From: Phaeodactylibacter sp.
GTDB lineage: Bacteria > Bacteroidota > Bacteroidia > Chitinophagales > Saprospiraceae
Length of the DNA stretch: 64,000 nucleotides
Reading direction: 5' to 3'
Assembly (NCBI RefSeq): GCF_022763345.1
Contig: NZ_JALEGS010000029.1
Span: 1 to 64,000, forward strand
Shown: piece by piece, positions 1 to 7,960 of the stretch
Layout: each line of letters begins with the position of its first letter
How positions within the stretch are numbered: position 1 is the first letter of the stretch
Translations under genes and position numbers: made by a program
The notes under the pieces: model-generated
The model's input: the letters and a program-made list of their open reading frames with translations, nothing else
What the model was told of the DNA's origin: nothing
Databases searched by the model: none

Positions 1-210
1 CGAAGTGGTTTGCGACATCGGAGCAAGCCACTTCCCAGCGTAAATGCTGACATTGAGTAGGTTTGCTGTGGCAAACCACTTAATCGTCAGTATATCTTTC
101 CCCGTTAAGCCCTTCATTTCGTAAATCATCGAAAAAAGAGGGCGTATCGGGAAGCATGCAGGAAAATTATATACTATTTTGTACCTGCAAAGCGTTAATA
201 ACGCATCAAA

Positions 211-240
211 TTGGTAATACATTCATTGTATATACATTCG
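211..240 (+). promoter_or_regulatory. Possible promoter before first box module
   Basis: TTG at 211-213, 19 nt, then TACATTCG at 233-240. This matches the Bacteroidota pattern TTG-N19-TAnnTTTG except for one base in the -7 element. It overlaps the first conserved box, so the box may partly be a promoter; boxes two and three have TATGTTCA here but no correctly spaced TTG, which weakens that reading. Confidence 0.3.
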
Positions 241-251
241 TGGAATTATAA
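232..251 (+). repeat. Conserved 20-bp box, copy 1 (diverged)
   Basis: Matches copies 2 and 3 at 16 of 20 positions, differing at positions 4, 5, 9 and 13 of the box. It ends in GGAATTATAA and is followed 13 nt later by a hairpin terminator, the same arrangement as the other copies. Confidence 0.55.
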
Positions 252-264
252 TCATTGCTATTGA

Positions 265-292
265 GTCGCACAGAAATGTGCGACTTTTTTTT
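265..292 (+). terminator. Intrinsic terminator, module 1
   Basis: Perfect 8-bp stem GTCGCACA/TGTGCGAC closed by a GAAA tetraloop and followed by eight T. No gene precedes it on this strand within the window, so its transcript must be a small RNA or come from upstream. Confidence 0.75.
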
Positions 293-495
293 GCGCGATC
301 TCAAGTTTTTTTTCACAAGGATGCTTCTTGTTTCCTCTTTTTTACTGGATTTCTGCTACAGGTGTGTCGATTTTGTTTTTCACAAACCCTTGTTTTTGTC
401 TTTGTTCTTCCCTGGATAATGTTGAATATTTGTACTGTGAGAGAGAAGAAACGTTGTCAACGGACCGTAAATCACCTTTCACCATTAAGATTTGA

Positions 496-515
496 ATATG
501 TTCATGGGATTATAA
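496..515 (+). repeat. Conserved 20-bp box, copy 2
   Basis: ATATGTTCATGGGATTATAA, identical over all 20 bp to the copy at 662-681. Read as codons from its ATG it encodes a five-residue peptide, MFMGL, then TAA; whether it is translated is unknown. A hairpin begins 8 nt downstream. Confidence 0.7.
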
Positions 516-523
516 TTTGTTAG

Positions 524-567
524 TAGTGAGCCGTTCGCTACGACAGCTGAACGGCTTACTATTTTTT
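524..567 (+). terminator. Intrinsic terminator, module 2
   Basis: 13-bp stem with one G-T wobble (TAGTGAGCCGTTC at 524-536, GAACGGCTTACTA at 549-561), a 12-nt loop and six T. The stem sequence is unrelated to those of modules 1 and 3, so the hairpins are not simple copies although their boxes are. Confidence 0.75.
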
Positions 568-661
568 ATAATCTCCGATCAAGATAAAAGAGTACGATTC
601 CAACTAGGTTAAACAAAGGTCGTTTACGTTTGGATACGTACTATTCGTGAGATTTTTTTAG

Positions 662-681
662 ATATGTTCATGGGATTATAA
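662..681 (+). repeat. Conserved 20-bp box, copy 3
   Basis: Exact second occurrence of ATATGTTCATGGGATTATAA. It precedes the third hairpin by 3 nt. Confidence 0.7.
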
Positions 682-684
682 GCT

Positions 685-713
685 AAGGCTGTGCGAAAAG
701 CACAGCCTTTTTT
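685..713 (+). terminator. Intrinsic terminator, module 3
   Basis: AAGGCTGTGC/GCACAGCCTT perfect 10-bp stem with a GAAAA loop, followed by T. The T-run lies on the plus strand, so it ends plus-strand transcripts; it sits directly against the stop codon of rarA, which comes from the other strand, and may also serve that gene weakly. Confidence 0.7.
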
Positions 714-1986
714 AATACCCGTACCAATCGTCCCACCATTCTTTCAGCTGCCGCTTCAACTTCTGCTCTGCCGCATTATCCTGTGGCTCGAAAAGCTTTT
801 GACCCTTTAGTTGATCCGGGAGGAAATCCTGTTGCACAAAGTTGCCCGGGAAATCGTGGCTGTATTTATAGTCTTTGCCATAGTCCAGGTCTTTCATCAG
901 TTTAGTAGGGGCATTGCGCAGGTGCAGGGGCACCGGGAGGCTGCCGGTCTGCCGGACCAGCTGCTGAGCCTGATTGATAGCCATGTAAGCCGAGTTGCTT
1001 TTTGGGGAACTGGCCAGGTAGATGGCCGCCTGAGATAAAATAATCCGGCCTTCGGGCAGTCCGACCGCTTGCACGGCCTGGAAAGTAGTGGTCGCCATGA
1101 GTAGGGCATTGGGGTTGGCCAAACCAATATCCTCTGCCGCTGAAATCAGCAGCCGACGGGCAATAAACTTTACATCTTCCCCTCCTTCGATCATGCGGGC
1201 AAGCCAATAGACGGCCCCATTCGGATCGCTGCCCCTGATGGATTTGATAAAGGCCGATATGATATCGTAGTGCTGCTCTCCGCCTTTATCGTACCGGCTG
1301 ATATTCTGCTGCAGCTTTTGGGTCACCATTTCATTGGTCACGGTGATGGGCTCGGAAGCCTTGCCGTAATTCGTCACCAATTCCAGGATGTTGTAAAGCT
1401 TCCGGGCATCCCCACCGGAGTGGAGGAGTATGGCATCGTAGTCCTCTATGTTGATTTTCTGCCCTTTCAAAAACTCATCTTCTTTGAGGGCCTGCTCAAT
1501 AAGCCCGATCAGTTCATCCTTGCTGAGCGGTTCCAGCACATACACCTGGCAGCGGGAGAGGAGGGCTGGGATGACCTCAAAGGAAGGGTTTTCCGTAGTG
1601 GCTCCAATAAGCGTGATGACGCCTTCCTCCACTGCCCCGAGCAGGGAATCCTGCTGGGATTTGCTAAAGCGGTGGATCTCATCGATGAATAGGATGGGGT
1701 TGGGGCTATCGAAAAAGCGCTGGCTTTTGGCCCGCTGAATGGTTTCCCGCACATCCTTCACGCCGGAGTTGATCGCCGACAAGGTGTGAAAGGGCCGGTC
1801 AAGCTCATTAGCAATGATTTTCGCCAGGGTGGTCTTGCCGATGCCCGGCTGCCCCCAAAGAATAAAGGAAGGGATTTGACCAGACTCAATAGCCTGCCGC
1901 AGGACTGCACCCGATCCTACCAAATGTTGCTGCCCTACGTAATCTGCCAATTGGCGGGGGCGCATCCGTTCTGCCAGTGGTCTCAT
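712..1986 (-). CDS. rarA: Replication-associated recombination protein A (MgsA/RarA), AAA+ ATPase
   Basis: AAA+ ATPase of the RarA/MgsA/WRNIP1 family, which acts at stalled replication forks and binds single-stranded DNA-binding protein. Walker A GQPGIGKT is at residues 45-52, Walker B ILFIDE at 98-103, and the sensor-1 TTENP motif typical of RarA follows near residue 130; the C-terminal half carries the helical lid and tetramerisation region. At 424 residues it has the family's usual length and looks complete. It starts divergently from the secreted-protein gene at 2103, sharing a 116-bp intergenic region, and appears to be transcribed alone. Confidence 0.95.
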   Translation of the reverse strand: MRPLAERMRPRQLADYVGQQHLVGSGAVLRQAIESGQIPSFILWGQPGIGKTTLAKIIANELDRPFHTLSAINSGVKDVRETIQRAKSQRFFDSPNPILFIDEIHRFSKSQQDSLLGAVEEGVITLIGATTENPSFEVIPALLSRCQVYVLEPLSKDELIGLIEQALKEDEFLKGQKINIEDYDAILLHSGGDARKLYNILELVTNYGKASEPITVTNEMVTQKLQQNISRYDKGGEQHYDIISAFIKSIRGSDPNGAVYWLARMIEGGEDVKFIARRLLISAAEDIGLANPNALLMATTTFQAVQAVGLPEGRIILSQAAIYLASSPKSNSAYMAINQAQQLVRQTGSLPVPLHLRNAPTKLMKDLDYGKDYKYSHDFPGNFVQQDFLPDQLKGQKLFEPQDNAAEQKLKRQLKEWWDDWYGY

Positions 1987-2102
1987 AAAAAATTATTTTT
2001 TTTCTTTTCTCACCCAACGCTTCACCCAAATTGCCCGTGAAGGTAACTGAAAGCTTTGCAAAGCTGAATGAATTATCAACAACTGTAGTACAAAAAACGA
2101 AC

Positions 2103-4226
2103 ATGAAGAAGATTATTACAATGACAACCGCGCTTTTACTGAGCGTTTTTGTTTTTGCTCAGAATCAGGTGACCGTCAGCGGAACGGTTACCAATACAGA
2201 TGGCACGCCGGTAGAAGCACTGACCGTTGAGGTCTTTACGGACTCTCTGGTAAGCGGCGGCTTTTTATCTGCTGTTGCCCTTACCGATGAAAACGGCGCC
2301 TACTCGGTTGAGTTCACCCTCGATGATGCGGATACGCAGGGATGGGCATACGCCAGGATAACCAATTGTGATCAAAATTTCCTCTTTGGTGACGGGACTT
2401 GGTCCCCCGCAAATAGTGAGGTGGTTATTGACTTCACTTACTGTGATATTCAGATTACCTGTCAGGCTTTTGTTTATCCGGACTGGCAGGATAATGTAGT
2501 GGCTGCCACAATGATTGGAGTCGCGCCGTTTAGCTACGAATGGAGCACGGGAGCAACCACTCAGAGTATTGTGCCAGATGGCAGTGGGCTGTACTGCGCT
2601 ACGGTAACCGATGCCTTAGGATGTGCGTCCACTGCATGTTATGATGCAACCGGAGGCAGCGGTTCAGACTCTACCTGCGTGGTCAACCTGGTTTCTTCCA
2701 CAACCGCTGAAGGGCTGGTGATCGAAGCCTTTGCTTACGGGCTGGGCGCGATCGATTACTCCTGGAGTACGGGTGAGGCGACTTCCTCTATTGAAGTGAC
2801 GGCAGCAGGGACGTACTGTGTGACCACTACGGATGCGGAGGGGTGTGAAGCTACGGCCTGCACCGATTACTTCCCAACTCCATGCGGAGTGAGCATTGAG
2901 CTTGATGCTCTTGGGATGGAACTACAGGCTATTCCGCAAGGTGTAGCGCCTTTTGCTTACAGCTGGAATACCGGTTCTACGTTCTCTACAACAGACATTG
3001 ACCCCAATACAAACTTCTACTCCGTAACCGTATCTGATGCTGCAGGATGCACCGCCACGGCAACCTACTGGTATCAGGGTGGGGTAGACTCCTGCTCCGT
3101 TGAGATTATAGCAGTTCAGAATGGGACGATGTTGGAAGCCGTTGTTTCAGGCGCGACCGGGGCAGTTACCTATAACTGGAGTACCGGAGCGACTACCGCC
3201 ACCATTCAGGACGTTGAGCCTGGCAATTACTGTGTGACCGTAACGACCGCCAATGGTTGCACTTCCACGGACTGTATTTTTATCGTTGACCCTTCAGCCC
3301 CCTTTATCATTGACGGATATGTTTACCTGCCCGACAGTATTAACGGTGGTGAGATGGAAGGTTGGGTTTATCTGATCGTGTACGACGAAGAAGAAGGCAC
3401 CCTGACTGCCGTAGACACTACGGAAATGGAGAGCCTGGGCTTTGAGGGCGCAGCCTACTACAAGTTTGATGCGCAGCCTGCCGGTGAGTACCTGATCAAG
3501 GCAGCACTGGCACCCGGTACGAATGGGTATGAAAACCATCTGCCAACCTACTACAGCCATGTCCTTTGGTGGGACGAAGCCAATACGGTCACCCTGCCAT
3601 TTAATGGCTGGGGCACCTTCAACTTTACCCTGATTCCCGGCGACAACCCTGGCGGTCCTGGATTTATCGGTGGGTACGTTGCAGATGGCGCGAACTTACA
3701 GTCTGGTGAGATCGAAGTCCGCGGCAGTGAACCCATGGAGGGCGTTTCCATCATCCTGCTGGACGAAGAAGAAAATCCGGTAAGCTATACCTACACGGAT
3801 GCCAATGGCGAATTTATGTTCCCAAGCCTGGCATACGGTACCTACAAAGTGGTCATTGAGCACATCGGATACGAGCAGCAGTACTATTGGGTCACCCTGA
3901 GCGAGGACAACCCAGGTGCAGAAGGCCTTTATTTTGAAATCGGAGAAGAAAGCATTACTGATACCGACGAGCTGGTCCGTGAAGCTGCACTGTCTGTCTT
4001 CCCTAACCCGGCAACCTCCACCTTACAGGTAGTTGCTTCTGAAATGCAGGGGCAGGGCGCTATACAAGTGTGGAATGCGCAAGGACAGATGGTCCTCAGC
4101 CGCACGAATATAGAGATGAGCGGCACTACTACTACGCTTGACGTGAGCACACTGCCTGCAGGGATGTACTACCTGCAAGTAACCGCAGAAGGCCAGCTGC
4201 TGACCCAAAAGTGGATGAAGCAATAA
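2103..4226 (+). CDS. Secreted repeat protein with T9SS type A sorting domain
   Basis: A 707-residue exported protein. The start is taken at 2103, where a signal peptide begins (MKKIITMTTALLLSVFVFAQ), rather than at an in-frame ATG 72 nt upstream that would bury it. Order: signal peptide; carboxypeptidase-regulatory-like beta-sandwich; four SprB-type repeats of about 65-70 residues, each with a WSTG (or WNTG) motif, a YCVTVTD-type strand and paired cysteines (DNA about 2460-3290); a second carboxypeptidase-regulatory-like domain near residues 540-610; and a C-terminal type IX sorting domain beginning at FPNPATS. Such proteins are exported by T9SS and anchored or released at the cell surface. 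A terminator follows at 4241. Confidence 0.85.
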   Translation: MKKIITMTTALLLSVFVFAQNQVTVSGTVTNTDGTPVEALTVEVFTDSLVSGGFLSAVALTDENGAYSVEFTLDDADTQGWAYARITNCDQNFLFGDGTWSPANSEVVIDFTYCDIQITCQAFVYPDWQDNVVAATMIGVAPFSYEWSTGATTQSIVPDGSGLYCATVTDALGCASTACYDATGGSGSDSTCVVNLVSSTTAEGLVIEAFAYGLGAIDYSWSTGEATSSIEVTAAGTYCVTTTDAEGCEATACTDYFPTPCGVSIELDALGMELQAIPQGVAPFAYSWNTGSTFSTTDIDPNTNFYSVTVSDAAGCTATATYWYQGGVDSCSVEIIAVQNGTMLEAVVSGATGAVTYNWSTGATTATIQDVEPGNYCVTVTTANGCTSTDCIFIVDPSAPFIIDGYVYLPDSINGGEMEGWVYLIVYDEEEGTLTAVDTTEMESLGFEGAAYYKFDAQPAGEYLIKAALAPGTNGYENHLPTYYSHVLWWDEANTVTLPFNGWGTFNFTLIPGDNPGGPGFIGGYVADGANLQSGEIEVRGSEPMEGVSIILLDEEENPVSYTYTDANGEFMFPSLAYGTYKVVIEHIGYEQQYYWVTLSEDNPGAEGLYFEIGEESITDTDELVREAALSVFPNPATSTLQVVASEMQGQGAIQVWNAQGQMVLSRTNIEMSGTTTTLDVSTLPAGMYYLQVTAEGQLLTQKWMKQ

Positions 4227-4240
4227 CACCCTTTACGATA

Positions 4241-4280
4241 CGGGCTCAATCAGGGAATACCCGGTTGAGCCCGGTTTTTT
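4241..4280 (+). terminator. Intrinsic terminator after secreted T9SS protein
   Basis: CGGGCTCAA (4241-4249) pairs with TTGAGCCCG (4265-4273), followed by a run of six T. It separates the secreted protein from the sigma-factor operon. Confidence 0.8.
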
Positions 4281-4325
4281 GACAGGTTCTTGCTATTTTA
4301 CACCAGAACAACCCATTAGTATAGC

Positions 4326-4889
4326 TTGGAAATAGACCCGAAGCTGATCAAGGATTGCCAGAATGGAAACCGGAAGGCACAGTTTGCCCTTTACCGGCTC
4401 TGCTATCCTTTGCTTATGGGCGTTTGTCTTCGCTACCGAAAAAACGAGCCGGATGCGGCAGCCATGCTTAATCAGGCTTTCCTGAAAATTCTGGATAACC
4501 TGGACCGGCTACCCGGTCATGTGCCCTTTGCCGCATGGGCTAAGCGGATTACTATTAACACCTTGATTGACGATTTCCGCAAGAACCGAAAGGTTAAAGA
4601 ATTAATCGCCTCCACCTCCATCCACGACCTGCCGGAAGCGCAGGGCGGGGTGGATTATAATGAGGCAGACAAACAATTTGATGCAGAGCAACTGGAGGGC
4701 TTTATCCGTCAACTGCCGCCTATGACCTCCAAGGTGTTTAATTTATTTGCAATAGACGGCTATCCGCATACGGAAATTAGTAAGATGCTGGACATCAGTG
4801 AGGGGACTTCCCGCTGGCATTTGGCTTCCGCCCGTAAAAAACTGCAGGAAATGATACGCAACGCTATGAATGCTTCAAAGATCGTGTGA
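4326..4889 (+). CDS. ECF-type RNA polymerase sigma factor
   Basis: 187-residue sigma-70 family factor with region 2 (about residues 25-90, including the helix with FAAWAKRITIN) and region 4 (about 125-180, helix-turn-helix with YPHTEISKMLDISEGT). The start is a TTG: a TAG stop lies in frame 9 nt upstream and no ATG occurs before region 2. It is the first gene of a tightly overlapping operon with a membrane protein and a lipoprotein, the usual arrangement for an ECF factor and the envelope proteins that control it. Its target promoters cannot be told from sequence. Confidence 0.88.
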   Translation: MEIDPKLIKDCQNGNRKAQFALYRLCYPLLMGVCLRYRKNEPDAAAMLNQAFLKILDNLDRLPGHVPFAAWAKRITINTLIDDFRKNRKVKELIASTSIHDLPEAQGGVDYNEADKQFDAEQLEGFIRQLPPMTSKVFNLFAIDGYPHTEISKMLDISEGTSRWHLASARKKLQEMIRNAMNASKIV

Positions 4890-6256
4890 TGATGGAACCA
4901 ATGGACGAATTTTTCAGGAAGAAAATGGAAGGGCGGGACATGCCCTTCAACGAGGCGCACTGGGCCGACGCGCTGCAATTGCTGGATGACCGCGATGCCC
5001 GGCGCGGGGCGATCTGGTGGTGGCGGTCGGGGTTATTGGCTATTGTATTGGCAGTAGTGGTCTTTGCCCTATGGCCTTCCACATCGAAGCTGATTTCCAC
5101 TTCTACCGCACCGCTAACAGAAAAACCGGCCGTTGAAAAGAAGGTGGTAAAGCGCTCCCTACCAAAGGAGGGTGGCCTGGCAATGCCTAACCGTGCTGCT
5201 GGTTCTGCGCAAGTTGCCAACCCTGCACAAGCCGCTAACCCTGCACAAGCCGCTAACCCTGCACAAGCTGCCAACCCTGAACAGGCTGCCAACCCTGAAC
5301 AGGCTGCTACTTTAGCTGGTGATGAAACGGAGCCCGCCCCGTCGGTTGAATCCGCTTCCAAGGTGGAACTGCCGCAGGCAGCCTTACCAACAAATGGTGC
5401 TTCAAAGCTGAATGAACGCTCGATTCAGGCTGAAAACTCAAAGTCTGCCAATAATGATATACTCCATGAGCGCACGTTACCTCAGAATGCGCCTGCCGCT
5501 GAATCAGCTGCTCCGCCCATAGCGATGGAAGATCAGGAGGAGCAACAGGCAGGAAGACAAATGGTCGCTGTTTTTGATCCAATTCCTACCCTTTCATTTG
5601 CGTTGGAAAGAGGTGATCGCAGGGATGTGGGCGAATTGCCCGATCCTTGCTGGCCGGTCCGCAAGCGGTGGTCGGTACAAACCATACTAGGAGGCAGCCT
5701 GCCTGCCCAGGGCAATCAGGCTGGTGCACTGTTAGGTTTGGGCGCGAGCTGGCCGGGGCGTGATGGCTTCGGGCTTTACGCCGAAGGATTATACCGGATC
5801 AGGCCGTTGTCTGGCCTGCCGACGCAAACCTCCCTGCAACGTACCTACGGATTTGGTGTTACAGAAAATGCGTTTGAACTGAGGGCCAACAGCCTGCACT
5901 ACGTAGATGTCAATGCAGGGGCTACTTATGCTCTTGGCCGTCATCAGTTGCACGCCGGTGCTGGCGCTACGTATCTGGTTGGTGCAAGAGGGCAACTGGA
6001 ACAGGCGCAAAAGCCGGAAGCGGAACTGGATTACGGGCCCGTTTCCGCTATTTCAGAAGGGTGGATGGCCACAGAGGGGCTTTCCCGCTGGTTATTCCGG
6101 GCGCAGGCAGGATATGCATTTGAAGTCTTTCCCAATCTGCAGCTGGCAGGGCGCGTGCAGTATAGCATCACCCCAATCCTATCGGCTACGGCCCCTGAAC
6201 AGCCCCGGTTGTCGCCGGTTTCATTTGATCTGATGCTTAAATACAAACTATGGTAA
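4889..6256 (+). CDS. Trans-envelope protein: inner-membrane anchor, repeat linker, outer-membrane barrel-like domain
   Basis: 455 residues from the ATG that overlaps the sigma factor's TGA by one base (a GTG three bases earlier is also possible). Residues 1-45 are charged and cytoplasmic in character; one transmembrane helix follows at about 47-66; then a Pro/Ala/Gln-rich linker containing six NPAQAA-type hexapeptides; the C-terminal 200 residues alternate short amphipathic strands with many Gly and aromatic residues and end in Trp, as outer-membrane beta-barrels do. Position after an ECF sigma gene suggests a role in signalling to it, perhaps as a divergent anti-sigma factor, but no known anti-sigma domain is recognisable. 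Function is inferred from layout only. Confidence 0.6.
   Translation: MMEPMDEFFRKKMEGRDMPFNEAHWADALQLLDDRDARRGAIWWWRSGLLAIVLAVVVFALWPSTSKLISTSTAPLTEKPAVEKKVVKRSLPKEGGLAMPNRAAGSAQVANPAQAANPAQAANPAQAANPEQAANPEQAATLAGDETEPAPSVESASKVELPQAALPTNGASKLNERSIQAENSKSANNDILHERTLPQNAPAAESAAPPIAMEDQEEQQAGRQMVAVFDPIPTLSFALERGDRRDVGELPDPCWPVRKRWSVQTILGGSLPAQGNQAGALLGLGASWPGRDGFGLYAEGLYRIRPLSGLPTQTSLQRTYGFGVTENAFELRANSLHYVDVNAGATYALGRHQLHAGAGATYLVGARGQLEQAQKPEAELDYGPVSAISEGWMATEGLSRWLFRAQAGYAFEVFPNLQLAGRVQYSITPILSATAPEQPRLSPVSFDLMLKYKLW
5207..5308 (+). repeat. 18-bp minisatellite coding for NPAQAA hexapeptides
   Basis: Five full units of 18 bp and one partial, based on GCACAAGCCGCTAACCCT with a few substitutions; later units change GCACAAG to GAACAGG (Gln-Ala to Glu-Gln context). 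Two adjacent units are identical. It lies in the linker of the membrane protein and keeps the frame, so unit number could vary without breaking the gene. Confidence 0.85.
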
Positions 6257-7386
6257 ATTACAGATGGGCAATGGCGCTTTTGGGGAGTATGATGCTTGCC
6301 TTTATGGCATGCGATCCGACGGAGCTGCCGGAGCCCACCGATGGCGATCCTGTATTTCGGTTGGAGGGCAACCTCGACAGTGCCGCGTTTGAGCTGGCAG
6401 CAGGAGTAGATAATTATTTCATGTTCACAGAATTGTCCCCTACCAACGACGGGAACTTACAATCGTTGAGCCGCCTGGAAGAATTAGATTGCTCCACTGA
6501 CTGTGCCCCCGGCTGGCAGTTTGAATTCAGTGGTAGTATTGCCGCTCTGGATAGCCTGCTGGGCATAGGGCAGGTCCCATTCATACAGCCCGGAACCTTC
6601 ATTACAGATACGACCTACACACTTAATCTTACGGCTAATTCCATCCACTCTGGCGGCGCACCGGTCCTCAGCCACCAATGGGCTTTTTATGATGGTTCCA
6701 CGGCTGTTACTTCTACTGTGGAAAAAGAAATACCGGGGCCTGGAGCTTATGAAGTCGAGCTTACCACCCTTACCGAGGGGGACTGCCAAAGCTATACCAG
6801 AAAAAGTTTCTCTTTTAACACCGTTCAGCAGGGATGTGAGGTGAGCTTTACCATTGACACTACGATTCTCTTTGATTCGCTTATCGTGGCGACGTATGAT
6901 CAGGGTGGGGGCGCCGAGCAGCTTATTTGGCAAGACTCCATTATCGGTCAGCCCGGAGCCACTTTCAGCTTTTTCCCGCCACAGGGTGCCGGTCAGTTCA
7001 CGCTTTGTTTGGAGGGCTTTTTTCAGGGAGGCTGCAATGCTGCTTCCTGCCAGACGATTCTTTTTGAACAGGCTGCAGTTTGCCGCAACCGCATAGATGG
7101 GGGCATAGAGACAACTATAAATACAGTAGTGGTCCCGGGGCCTTCCAGTGGGGTAGTCATCCGGTATCAAGATGAGCAGGGCAACCTCTATTCTACCGCA
7201 ACAGGCAGCCAGGCTTCGGCCTTCAATTTTACTATTGAAAGTGCTGAACCCTATGAAAATAACAGCCTTGGGCAGCCGACCCTGCAATTGGGCATTCGTT
7301 TTCAGTGCCAGCTTTACGATGAGGCCGGAGCGCCCTGGAAAACAGCCGAAGGAACGGGCACCATCGCCGTAGCCATACCCGACTAA
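6250..7386 (+). CDS. Lipoprotein with PKD-like domain
   Basis: 378 residues. The N-terminus is a lipoprotein signal with a lipobox ending at Cys21 (FMAC). The ATG overlaps the upstream stop by 7 bp, indicating translational coupling in the sigma-factor operon. The middle part (about residues 130-200) resembles a PKD/Ig-like fold with the pattern HQWAFYDG...GAYEVELT; several Cys residues occur in the second half. Probably attached to the outer membrane, and likely to work with the trans-envelope protein encoded before it. No enzymatic motif is visible. Confidence 0.7.
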   Translation: MVNYRWAMALLGSMMLAFMACDPTELPEPTDGDPVFRLEGNLDSAAFELAAGVDNYFMFTELSPTNDGNLQSLSRLEELDCSTDCAPGWQFEFSGSIAALDSLLGIGQVPFIQPGTFITDTTYTLNLTANSIHSGGAPVLSHQWAFYDGSTAVTSTVEKEIPGPGAYEVELTTLTEGDCQSYTRKSFSFNTVQQGCEVSFTIDTTILFDSLIVATYDQGGGAEQLIWQDSIIGQPGATFSFFPPQGAGQFTLCLEGFFQGGCNAASCQTILFEQAAVCRNRIDGGIETTINTVVVPGPSSGVVIRYQDEQGNLYSTATGSQASAFNFTIESAEPYENNSLGQPTLQLGIRFQCQLYDEAGAPWKTAEGTGTIAVAIPD

Positions 7387-7960
7387 GTATGGTACTTCAA
7401 CGGTTCTGGCATATGCGCCCCAATCACTATACAAACCGGATTTCATGAATAAAAGGGATTGTTTTTTGCGCGCTGGGGTTCCCGCCCTTAGGGGGAAAAG
7501 GGGCGTGCGGAGGCAAAAAAAATCAATCCCTTTTGAAAAATGTCTAGTAGTATGGTATGCGAGGCCATCCACTACAACTTACCTGCACAAGGAGAAAATT
7601 ATTCCTTGAATAACCCCCTTAAACTTAGTACCTTTGAAAGGCACTATGAATTAAACCCTATTGCTTTGGCGTAGGGAGAAAAATGGTGACTTTTTTGCAA
7701 CCTTTGCTGATGCAGTGCCGTAAAAGCTGCTGTACCCTCCATCTACTCCCCGTTCAAGCATACATTCCTATTCCAGATTGAAAAAAGCAGTAGGCTTCGG
7801 TTGTACCTGATATGCCGGTTGTGCATCAACGGCTCCTTAGTTTAACTGCTCTGACATTTACCTCCCTGAATGTGTCCCTGCGCATGCCACAGGCAGCGCA
7901 TCACTAATTGTATTGGTCTAATTACCGGACGTATACGGTCGCTGCTGTGTAGGTCCAACT
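7387..7960. other. Gene-free stretch with a long imperfect palindrome
   Basis: 574 bp without a credible gene. It holds the inverted repeat at 7451-7534. A 9-bp direct repeat AGTATGGTA occurs at 7386-7394 and 7549-7557 on either side of that palindrome, but no terminal inverted repeats adjoin it. The rest shows nothing I can name. Confidence 0.6.
7451..7534. repeat. 84-bp imperfect inverted repeat
   Basis: Outer arms AAAAGGGATTG (7451-7461) and CAATCCCTTTT (7524-7534) are perfect complements; the pairing continues inward through a T6GC/GCA8 segment, and an inner CGCCCTT/AAGGGGCG hairpin sits in the middle. It may act as a large RNA hairpin ending the sigma-factor operon or be a small non-autonomous element. 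Confidence 0.5.

Larger units (their letters stand above)
1..711. other. Gene-free region with three box-hairpin modules
   Basis: No convincing protein gene lies left of rarA. The stretch contains a perfect GGTTTGC/GCAAACC hairpin with a TGTG loop at 60-77 (no T-run follows), then three plus-strand modules at 232-292, 496-567 and 662-713. Each module is a conserved 20-bp box followed within about 15 nt by a strong hairpin and a run of T, listed separately. The spacing and the absence of genes suggest small transcripts or an array of terminators that may begin left of the window. An 81-codon frame at 278-523 starts inside the first hairpin and is not credible. Confidence 0.6.

Noticed and set aside
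278..523. 81-codon frame on the plus strand
   Set aside because: Starts inside the loop and stem of the first terminator hairpin, has a low-complexity Phe/Cys composition and ends in the second box; not a credible gene.
7386..7557. 9-bp direct repeat AGTATGGTA as target-site duplication of a small transposon
   Set aside because: No terminal inverted repeats lie just inside the two copies; the palindrome between them is off-centre.
6484..7572. 362-codon minus-strand frame
   Set aside because: Antisense to the lipoprotein gene, whose lipobox, operon overlap and domain pattern are convincing; the antisense translation has no recognisable domain.
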